Assembly (NCBI GenBank): GCA_017464045.1
Contig: JAFUEG010000164.1
Span: 1 to 7,811, forward strand
Source of the DNA: Lachnospiraceae bacterium
GTDB lineage: Bacteria; Bacillota_A; Clostridia; Lachnospirales; Lachnospiraceae
Length of the DNA stretch: 7,811 bases
Direction: 5' to 3'
Shown: in pieces, positions 1 to 5,380 of the stretch
Position numbering within the stretch: the first letter of the stretch is position 1
Layout of the letters: the number at the start of each line of letters is the position of its first letter
The notes under the pieces: generated by a model
What the model was told of the DNA's origin: nothing
Seen by the model: only the letters and a program-made list of their open reading frames with translations
Database searches by the model: none
Program-made: the position numbers and the translations under genes

Positions 1-22
1 AACAGTCTCAATAAAGACTGTT
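1..22. repeat. Short perfect hairpin at window edge
   Basis: AACAGTCT and AGACTGTT form a perfect 8-bp stem around a 6-base loop. No T-run follows on the plus strand, so it is not a convincing terminator in that direction. The upstream context is cut off. The ten bases GACTGTTCCT at 16-25 recur at 128-137 inside the next element, so the two may belong to one structured unit. Confidence 0.45.
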
Positions 23-72
23 CCTTGATTCCGATCCAGAGGTATAAAAACAGCCACCGCTTTAGTGGCCTG

Positions 73-193
73 CCCTTGATAACATGAAAAAGAACTGCTA
101 CACTGCTGTAGCTGACGGAGAAATCTTGACTGTTCCTGTCATCTTCGCCGTCGGTAATTAATTGACTGCAGTTCTTTTTCATGCTGTCAAGGG
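73..193. repeat. Long structured inverted repeat, possible MITE or structured RNA
   Basis: Positions 73-98 are complementary to 168-193 over 26 bases with only two differences, one of which is a G-T wobble. Inside lie two further hairpins: CTACA/TGTAG (98-111) and GACGG/CCGTC (114-118 with 148-152). A third, GCCAC/GTGGC, stands just outside at 53-69. The whole would fold as a branched RNA or cruciform. No transposase is visible. On the minus strand an ORF opens at 182 and runs off the window start (about 60 codons), but it crosses both arms of the repeat and is probably fortuitous. No gene is otherwise seen in 1-423. Confidence 0.6.
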
Positions 194-281
194 TGGCGTA
201 AGCCCATCACAACATAAAATATCTACAATTTCCAAGGTTCAAAAGTGCCTTTTTTATTTGTTTCGTTTTTTCATACGTCAC

Positions 282-317
282 TTGACACTATCCTTTTCGC
301 ATTTAATTTTATATAAT
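282..317 (+). promoter_or_regulatory. Weak candidate promoter for the SHOCT gene
   Basis: A perfect TATAAT lies at 312-317 and a perfect TTGACA at 282-287, but they are 24 bases apart, too far for a standard sigma-A promoter. Either the -10 works with a poor -35 or the pair is chance in AT-rich DNA. CTAACA (320-325) and TGTTAG (360-365) form a loose inverted repeat near the expected start of the transcript. Confidence 0.3.
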
Positions 318-423
318 ATCTAACAGAAATATAACTCACAGAAGTGATACTCATACAAGTGTTAGGTAATATCTTGTAATAAAAAAATAAGTTCAATTAA
401 AAAAAATTAAGGAGAAAAATAAA

Positions 424-750
424 ATGGGAGTTGGAATTTTTATTGTATACTCAATAATATGGGCTATAGTTTGTCATATTATTGCAAGTGATAAAGGAAT
501 TGAAGGTTTATGGTTTTTATGGGGACTTTTATTTGGAGTTTTCGCATTAATAGTTCTCTTAACAAAACAAAGTAGTAGTCCAAATAATTTGATTAGCAAT
601 ACTTCTCCTGCAGATGAGTTAAAAAAATATAAAGAGCTTTTTGAACAAGGGGCAATAACAGAAAGTGAGTTTGATGCAATAAAAAAGCAATTACTAAAAC
701 TCATATATGCTAATACTTTCCGTGGAGTTATAGCATTTAAAGCTTTTTAA
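424..750 (+). CDS. Small membrane protein with C-terminal SHOCT domain
   Basis: A 108-residue protein with two predicted membrane helices (about residues 4-22 and 26-47) joined by a short polar turn (ASDKGIEG). A Ser/Asn linker and a SHOCT-type tail follow at about 63-92 (ADELKKYKELFEQGAITE, then SEFDAIKKQLL). SHOCT is a short helical hairpin common at the ends of small bacterial membrane proteins. It is thought to aid oligomerisation or protein contacts, and no enzyme activity is expected. GGAG at 411-414 sits nine bases before the ATG and supports this start. The last 16 or so residues (LIYANTFRGVIAFKAF) go beyond the usual SHOCT end, and the gene overlaps the convergent HEPN gene by 14 bases, so the natural 3' end may have been replaced. 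The specific role is unknown. Confidence 0.8.
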   Translation: MGVGIFIVYSIIWAIVCHIIASDKGIEGLWFLWGLLFGVFALIVLLTKQSSSPNNLISNTSPADELKKYKELFEQGAITESEFDAIKKQLLKLIYANTFRGVIAFKAF

Positions 751-1567
751 ATGGTATGATACATTTCTTACATGGTGTTAATCCACGTTTTATAGCATCC
801 TCATATAACATTTTAATTGGACTTTTTAATCCGCTACAATTAATATCATTGTGACAAATTGTACTATTTTTTGATTTATAAACGTATATTTCAGCTTTTA
901 TTTCAATATCTAAAACATTTGATAAATAGTCTTTGTCTTGAGGATAATTAGAACAATGTCTATTTATTTCCTGATTTAGGGTGTTGCTTATTGAAATAAA
1001 AGGATCTTGATAATTTAATAAGCTCAATAATCGAAGTAGCATACCTATATTGGATTTTTGACGCATATTTAAAAAGTTAGATGGGAAAATATCGTTTACA
1101 CGTATATTACTATCAGATATGTAATTATATATACGTCCACCATGTGCTGAACAGTTGCGATAATCCATACAAAGTGATAAAGTGTCATGCATAAGCATAA
1201 CAAGTTGGTCTTCATTTAATTTTAAAGTTAAAGAATTATAAAGCATATTTGCTATTTCAACTTTTTGTGGGCGTTTAAAGCATCTTAAAAAATTAACAAT
1301 TGTTGAAAAATAAACACTTTTTAATAATATCCAAGGTGGAACAACGTTATATTCAGTGGCATAATGTTTAATTGGTTCTTTGATGGATGTTAAATTATTA
1401 TTAATACTATTCAATATATTGCTTAATTTGAATTTTTCATTCCGTGTCTTTTTATCTTTGAAATTGTTATAATTCAGATAATTTGTAGGATCAGTTCCAT
1501 AGTTTTTCGCCAAAACATATGCAGTACATTCTTTTAGATATTCTTCCAAGTCTTGCATAGCTGACAT
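737..1567 (-). pseudogene. Abi_2/AbiF-like HEPN protein, C-terminal part of a frameshifted gene
   Basis: This frame carries the body of an Abi_2-family (AbiD/AbiF-type) abortive-infection protein. The core block is YRNCSAHGGRIYN at about residues 136-148. R137 and H142 give the R-X4-H signature of HEPN ribonucleases, and in this family the surrounding motif is typically RN-x-CAH-x-x-R-x-(W/Y)N. PPWILLKSVYFSTIVNF (77-93) fits the preceding conserved helix. The last 50 residues (about 227-276) look like a separate small metal-binding module: VY...H239...C244..L...A..RGLTPC266KKC269, a pattern also seen at the ends of secreted nucleases and in Ada-like zinc modules. The ATG at 1567 has no good ribosome site and lies inside the family domain. 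The missing N-terminus is encoded just upstream in another frame, so this is the distal part of a broken or recoded gene of about 360 codons. Confidence 0.8.
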
Positions 1568-1578
1568 TACTGAATTTC

Positions 1579-1818
1579 TTAAAGCTTTATCAAAAAGTAT
1601 AATGATGAAATTTGTTCAAATGTAACGCCATCCTTGTATATTTTTTTCCCATTTTCTTTTATAACATATGGATATCTATAACTTTTTATTAAATTTGAAT
1701 ATCCGTATGTTTTTAACATAGTTTTAGCATTGCTTTCGTCTGTTATTATTAATTTGTTTTCTTTAAGTTTTTTTATTTGGTCTTCTATGCTTGAAAATGA
1801 TATATTTTTCTTATTCAT
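1579..1818 (-). pseudogene. Abi_2/AbiF-like protein, N-terminal part of the frameshifted gene
   Basis: The 79 residues begin MNKKNISFSSIEDQIKKLK, continue with LKTYGYSNLIKSYRYPYVI and end GVTFEQISSLYFLIKL. This is the family's typical opening (a helix with EDQI..LK, a GY-x-x-LI-x-x-Y-x-x-P block, then TFEQI-x-x-LY-x-FD). The normal continuation, FDKALRNSV, is present in the -1 frame immediately after the TTTTT run (1592-1596 on the plus strand) and joins the downstream 276-codon frame. One extra T would restore a single ORF. The start at 1818 is chosen over the longer frame from 1851 because AGGAGG (1828-1833) lies ten bases upstream and the extra residues are unlike the family. Either a one-base deletion, a sequencing error or programmed -1 slippage (TTT-TTG) explains the break. 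Confidence 0.75.
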
Positions 1819-1832
1819 AAGTATATTACCTC

Positions 1833-1898
1833 CTAATGCAAGAAGAGCCAAGAAACAAATAGCGTTTCAAGGCTCCTCCGCGTTCGGACACCGAACAT
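1833..1898 (-). CDS. Possible 21-codon leader peptide upstream of the Abi_2 gene
   Basis: An ATG at 1898 opens a 21-residue frame that begins MFGVRTRR, ends SWLFLH and stops with TAG at 1833-1835. The stop overlaps the AGGAGG ribosome site of the Abi_2 gene (TAGGAGG), an arrangement typical of translational coupling or attenuation leaders. The ATG would lie only about 10 bases from the expected transcript start and has no Shine-Dalgarno of its own, so leaderless-type initiation would be needed. The same bases fold into two strong hairpins, so this ORF could be a by-product of a structured RNA. I do not recognise the peptide. Confidence 0.35.
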   Translation of the reverse strand: MFGVRTRRSLETLFVSWLFLH

Positions 1899-1907
1899 TT
1901 ACTAATT
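1840..1907 (-). ncRNA. Structured leader RNA of the Abi_2 gene, candidate RNA antitoxin or attenuator
   Basis: On the transcribed minus strand two hairpins are packed between the promoter and the ribosome site. The first is GTTCGG-tgt-CCGAAC (1882-1896), a perfect 6-bp stem. The second pairs 1871-1879 with 1841-1849 (nine pairs, two of them G-U), then has a 2x2 U-U internal loop, then GAAAC/GTTTC around a seven-base loop. AbiF, a member of this Abi_2 family, has been described as a toxin-antitoxin system with a conserved non-coding RNA antitoxin and as a relative of Cas13. A folded RNA in this position fits that idea. The assignment to that RNA family is inferred from position and structure only. 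A leader-peptide attenuator is the alternative. Confidence 0.45.
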
Positions 1908-1912
1908 AGTAA
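1899..1912. promoter_or_regulatory. Operator-like palindrome at the Abi_2 promoter
   Basis: TTACTAATTAGTAA is a perfect 14-bp palindrome starting one base downstream of the -10 hexamer and covering the expected transcription start. A related half-site (AGTAAC) recurs at 1929-1934 in the promoter spacer. This placement suits a dimeric repressor that blocks polymerase. No regulator gene is seen nearby. Confidence 0.5.
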
Positions 1913-1913
1913 C

Positions 1914-1942
1914 ATTATAATTATATGTAGTAACCTTGTCAA
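1914..1942 (-). promoter_or_regulatory. Consensus sigma-A promoter of the Abi_2 gene
   Basis: Read on the minus strand, TTGACA (1937-1942) and TATAAT (1914-1919) are separated by exactly 17 bases, a perfect match to the housekeeping consensus. The transcript would start near 1907, leaving a leader of about 90 bases before the ATG at 1818. Such a strong promoter in front of a toxin-type gene implies tight control downstream, by the palindrome, the folded leader or both. Confidence 0.85.
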
Positions 1943-2059
1943 GTATGCATTTTATTTTTTTAAGCTACATATTTAGAACAGTATTATATTAACATAGAAT
2001 TATATAAATATAAAGCGTATTTTATAAATTTCGTTTTTATAACATTAATTAATTGTATA

Positions 2060-2093
2060 ACAAGACATCTCATATGAAGACATATGATCTTGT
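2060..2093. repeat. Hairpin in the AT-rich gap between divergent promoters
   Basis: ACAAGA (2060-2065) pairs with TCTTGT (2088-2093), and inside it two CATATG copies (2071-2076, 2081-2086) pair around AAGA. The stretch 1943-2139 is very AT-rich and otherwise holds no gene or clear signal. The hairpin lies upstream of the plus-strand promoter at 2143 and could be a protein-binding site or the remnant of a terminator. No T-run follows it. Confidence 0.4.
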
Positions 2094-2139
2094 AGTGTAT
2101 AAAAAGATGTTAGGAGTGCTTTTCGTCAGATATTAATTA

Positions 2140-2148
2140 TGATATAAT
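2140..2148 (+). promoter_or_regulatory. Extended -10 promoter of the large secreted-protein gene
   Basis: TGATATAAT is an extended -10 element (TGN followed by a perfect TATAAT at 2143-2148). The -35 region is poor (TTTTCG at 17 bases), which extended -10 promoters tolerate. Transcription would start near 2155, at the first leader hairpin. Confidence 0.6.
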
Positions 2149-2153
2149 GATCA

Positions 2154-2190
2154 AAGCGATGGTCACGCTTGCGTAAACCGGCATTTTACG
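2154..2190 (+). promoter_or_regulatory. Two adjacent leader hairpins
   Basis: AAGCG/CGCTT (2154-2170) and CGTAAA/TTTACG (2172-2190) each enclose a seven-base loop and are separated by one base, right at the start of the predicted transcript. They may stabilise the messenger or be paired operator sites. No known riboswitch core was recognised. The ribosome site AGGGAG (2226-2231) lies well downstream and is not sequestered by them. Confidence 0.4.
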
Positions 2191-2242
2191 AATAAAAATC
2201 GAAAAATACAGTTATTCTGTTTTATAGGGAGAAAAGATTCTA

Positions 2243-2542
2243 ATGAATAAAAAGAAAATAGCAATAATAATAGCTCTTTTTGCAGTAAGTGTTACGGTTG
2301 CAGTTGTTGCGGTAATTTCAGCATTTGGAGGTAAAAAACATAAAAAGATAACCAATACCGACTATGTCACCGCATCACAGTGGACACAGATTCTTGCAGA
2401 TCATACAGGCTGTGATGATATTGCTTTGCCTGCGGGATACAGCAATGACAGTCTTGCAGACGGAAAGCTCATCGCGATAACTGCTATGAAGACAATAAGT
2501 GTTCATAAATATGAAAGATTTATCGACGATATAGACAACTAA
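2243..2542 (+). pseudogene. N-terminal fragment of a large anchored or secreted protein, cut by an in-frame TAA
   Basis: The fragment has a lysine-rich start (MNKKK), one long hydrophobic segment at about residues 6-27 and a basic stop-transfer-like GGKKHKK. It is therefore an uncleaved anchor or a signal peptide with the bulk outside the cell. No lipobox cysteine is seen. The frame ends after 99 residues at TAA (2540-2542), yet the same frame stays open for 700 more codons directly after it with similar composition. One base change (for example from AAA, CAA or GAA) would restore a protein of about 800 residues. The ATG is supported by AGGGAG eleven bases upstream. The function is not recognised. 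Confidence 0.7.
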
Positions 2543-4645
2543 ACCGATGATTATTATTACAAGCTTGCAATTAATTATGCACTGCTTCCTGCGGATAAGA
2601 AAAATTATAATATAGATGAGTGTAATGATATCCTTGCCAGGTACAATGAAATCTATACCGATGATCTGTGGCTGGATGATTATTGTGAGGTGGAACTTCA
2701 GGATGGTGTAAAGGAGCTTGACGCTGCTAATCCTGCGACAGTTAATGAGGATGGCTCGGTTGTAAGCTTTGCTGATAATTCCGGAATCAGTCAGGGAGAT
2801 ATCATTATCTATACGGATAATAATGGATATAAGAGGGCAGGACGAGTTGATTCCATAGATGAATCAGGAGCTTGTCACATGTCACAGCCTGAGATGGAAG
2901 AGGTTGTAACTGAACTTGATTTATCCGATAAAGTCGGCATCTCATATGATGATATTGTTAAAAGCGGAGCCGTTGAGGGAGAGCTTGTCGGAAAGACTCT
3001 CGCACCGGTAAATTACGCTGCGAATAGTGATTTCGCAGCAGATAATCCTTTAAATTATACTTCAGAAAACAATATAAAATATCCTGCTAAAAATGCTGCA
3101 GAAGATCCGTTTCATTATGAAACTGCATCGGGTGGATTTAAAATTACTCTTTCCGTAGAAGACAATGATAACTTTGATGGTAATTATCTTTCTATTGAAA
3201 TTGCCGATAATGATAGCGGCGAATCTGCCAAGTACATAAGTCCGATAAATATCGGAGATACTGCATCCGGTTCCATAGCTATTGATTTTTCTGATATAAA
3301 TGTTTCGGCTGACACAACATATTTTCAGTTTAATGACAGTAAAAAATATGCAGAGTTTAACGTTGATATGGACACGACCTTGGAAGGTGAGCTTACACTT
3401 GAAACAGGTGATGATGATTTCAAGATTCCGATAGCACATTTAAATGTGCCGTTTGAGGGCGGTTTTGTAAGCCTTGATTTTGAAGTCTATCTGCAAATAT
3501 CCGCAAAGGGCACCATAAGTGTCAAGGCTACATTTCCGACAAGCGTATGTATAAGACAGGAACAGGGTAACGGCATAAGGATGGTTAAATCAATCGGCGA
3601 ACCGAAGATAGAGAAAGCTATAGAGGGCGAGGTTATGCTCTCTGCAAATCTTGATACAAAGTTATATGTGCTTTGGATCTGGGATATATTTGGTGCAGGA
3701 GTAAAAGCCGGAGCCGTAGGAAAAGCTTCCGTTATCGAAAGAGATACCGGTATGATTTGTACCGACGTAAAAGTATTGTTCCCTGTGGTAACCGGAAACG
3801 TTTATTTCAATGCAATTTTTCAAGAGCTGGAATTTGAATTTGACATCGTATCCGAGGATAATGCGATGACGATATGGCACAGGCATTATGAAACCGTACC
3901 CGGTGTAAGAGACGGTGAGGTTTTGGAGTGTTCATACGGAAATGATGAGCTATTTGCACAGTATAATTCCGAGGCGGGAGTGACAGAGGAGAATGTTGAA
4001 CCGGCGAATACTGATACCATGACGGCAGGCAGCGAAATATCAATTATATTTGGACATAATTTATATAGTAAATTTGATGTAAATATGATTGACAGCCAGA
4101 TGCTTTATGATAGTGGTGGCGGAGCAGACGGAGATGTTGAGATCTGGGGTTATACATATGATATAACAGATACCGGTACAGGATATAAAATGGTCGGAAA
4201 ATTGACAATACCTAATTGCATACCGGCAGATAAGTTTTATGATTATATAGATGCAGGCACATTTACACATCTGGGAAAAAATTATACAGTCGTTTCAAGA
4301 GAAACAGTTCTTGAGACACGCTCGGATATTACTCTTCTTGGAGATGATGGTGTAACATATCATACGGGAAGTGCCGCATGGCTTGAGAGTGACGGGTATG
4401 ATTCATGTTATGCATTGGTTGCTGATACTAACGGTGATGATATACCTGACGAGCGCAGCAGTATTGTGATAGAAAATGCTACAATATACGTACCATACGG
4501 TACAGCTTTTGAAGGGGATATAAAGTTTTGCTGCGAGCATCCTTTAACGTCAGATCCGATGATTACAAGCTTTGGTATCAGGCTCGATGAACAGGGTAGC
4601 CTAACTGATATAGTCGATGGTTATAGTGTTAATATAGGTGAATGA
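2543..4645 (+). pseudogene. Remainder of the large extracellular protein of unknown function
   Basis: The frame continues without a stop from the codon after the internal TAA (TDDYYYKLAINYALLP...) to TGA at 4643-4645. The first plausible internal start is GTG at 2690, which lacks a proper ribosome site and would give 651 residues without any export signal. A separately translated protein is therefore unlikely to be functional. The chain is acidic, rich in Asp, Gly, Ser and Thr, and beta-strand-like, as expected of a cell-surface protein. Near residue 728 of the joined frame (about 4424-4453) is DTNGDDIPDE, a calcium-binding-loop pattern common in secreted proteins. A conserved-looking hydrophobic block, LYVLWIWDIFGAGVKAGAVG, lies at about 3664-3723. 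I recognise no enzyme motif. GC is higher than in the HEPN and toxin genes, so this looks like older host sequence. Confidence 0.65.
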
Positions 4646-4694
4646 TATTGAAGAATGGTTTCACTATAAAGTTATGTAATTTGCGTAAAATGTC

Positions 4695-4722
4695 TTGACT
4701 TTAAATTAATTAAATATATAAT
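4695..4722 (+). promoter_or_regulatory. Promoter of the type III antitoxin RNA
   Basis: TTGACT (4695-4700) and a perfect TATAAT (4717-4722) are spaced by 16 bases. Transcription would start near 4729-4730, directly at the first tandem repeat. This is the arrangement expected of ToxI-type loci, where the RNA antitoxin is made from its own strong promoter. Confidence 0.8.
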
Positions 4723-4731
4723 TAAATTAGT

Positions 4732-4843
4732 AGGTGATGCACAGCCTTATAAATGAGCGTGTTATGAGTGGGTGATGCACAGCCCTTAAATGAGCGATTT
4801 ATAAGTAGGTGATGCACAGCCTTATAAGTGAGCAATTAACAGG
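4732..4843 (+). repeat. Three direct repeats of 37-38 bp
   Basis: The units lie at 4732-4769, 4770-4806 and 4807-4843. The core of about 26 bases is well conserved and the last 10-12 bases vary. The third unit runs into the terminator stem. The short variable part and single function rule out CRISPR spacers. Confidence 0.9.
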
Positions 4844-4867
4844 GGCAGATTCTTCTGCTCCTGTTTT
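4838..4867 (+). terminator. Rho-independent terminator between antitoxin and toxin
   Basis: AACAGGGGCAGA and TCTGCTCCTGTT form a 12-bp stem with one G-T pair and a TTCT loop, ending in a short run of T residues. In type III loci a partly leaky terminator here sets the excess of antitoxin RNA over toxin messenger. The short T-run fits partial read-through. Confidence 0.85.
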
Positions 4868-4888
4868 GACATAAGAGGTAGAAGTATA

Positions 4889-5374
4889 ATGTTTAGGTTA
4901 CGAATATATGAAGTAAAAAGTGAATATATAGAGTATCTATCTAAATATCAAGATCACTTATTTTATGATAAATACAATAGTAATAAGAGAAAATACATAG
5001 GTGTTGTTTTGGATATAAATGGGTATAAATATTTTGCACCACTTTCTTCTTTCAAGAAAAAACATAATAAAATAAAAGAAGGTGTTGATTTCATAAAGAT
5101 AAAAGACTATGCAGTGATTAATATTAATAATATGATACCTGTTCCTCAAGGTTCATATTATGCTCCGGATATAAATGCCGAGAAAGATACTCATTATAGA
5201 TTTCTATTACAAGCTGAAAGTAGAGAAATAAACAGGCAGAAAAACCGAATACTTAAAAATGCTCAGATAGTTTATTCGCATAAAAAGAATTATGGTTGTT
5301 CAACTTTGTTGGCAAAAAGAACAAATGATTTTGAAAAGCTTGAACAGTTATGTGACAAATATCTAAAGGTTTAA
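4889..5374 (+). CDS. toxN: Type III toxin-antitoxin endoribonuclease, ToxN/AbiQ family
   Basis: The protein has 161 residues, the usual size for ToxN/AbiQ toxins (about 150-175). Family marks visible are the opening Y-x-V-x-x-x-Y-I-x-Y-L, YIGVVLDINGYKYFAPLSSFKK with KH at 58-59 (36-59), and ININNMIPVP at about 77-86. The PLSS-x-K segment (51-56) matches the Thr/Ser-Ser-x-Lys active-site region of ToxN. The C-terminal half is helical and lysine-rich. The toxin cuts host and phage RNA when antitoxin RNA falls, which causes abortive infection and also processes its own repeat RNA. AGAGG (4874-4878) lies ten bases before the ATG, just behind the antitoxin terminator. GC is low and ATA, AAA and AAT codons are frequent, unlike the amr genes, so it was probably acquired. 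Its TAA is only six bases from amrS. No lesion is seen. Confidence 0.9.
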   Translation: MFRLRIYEVKSEYIEYLSKYQDHLFYDKYNSNKRKYIGVVLDINGYKYFAPLSSFKKKHNKIKEGVDFIKIKDYAVININNMIPVPQGSYYAPDINAEKDTHYRFLLQAESREINRQKNRILKNAQIVYSHKKNYGCSTLLAKRTNDFEKLEQLCDKYLKV

Positions 5375-5380
5375 TATAAA

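Larger units (their letters stand above)
4731..4867 (+). ncRNA. toxI: Type III antitoxin RNA (ToxI-like tandem-repeat RNA)
   Basis: About three tandem units of 37-38 bases begin at 4732, 4770 and 4807 and share GGTGATGCACAGCC followed by TTA...TGAGC. In type III systems each unit is cut out by the toxin nuclease, folds as a pseudoknot and binds toxin to inactivate it. Here the first stem is AGG/CCT in units 1 and 3 and GGG/CCC in unit 2, a compensatory change. A loop TGC can pair with GCR further on in every unit. The array is preceded by a promoter, followed by a terminator and then by a ToxN-like gene, the classic order. The AGGTGAT opening resembles, from memory, that of the Pectobacterium ToxI repeat. 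Unit lengths are close to the 36 nt of ToxIN. Confidence 0.88.

Noticed and set aside
1..182. Minus-strand ORF running off the window start
   Set aside because: About 60 codons, no clear ribosome site, and it spans both arms of an inverted repeat. No family is recognised.
1579..1851. Longer start for the N-terminal Abi_2 fragment at 1851
   Set aside because: The extra residues are unlike the family, and AGGAGG lies inside that extension at proper distance from the ATG at 1818.
2154..2190. Cyclic-di-GMP-type riboswitch in the leader of the secreted-protein gene
   Set aside because: Only a short GGTCACGC resemblance exists. The rest of the conserved core is absent and the hairpins are simple.
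3062..4270. Several minus-strand ORFs of 69-125 codons
   Set aside because: They lie opposite the large secreted-protein frame, have no ribosome sites and read as low-complexity antisense.
4732..4843. Tandem repeats as a small CRISPR array
   Set aside because: Unit period is 37-38 with only 10-12 variable bases, no true spacers and no cas genes. Promoter, terminator and ToxN gene fit a type III antitoxin.
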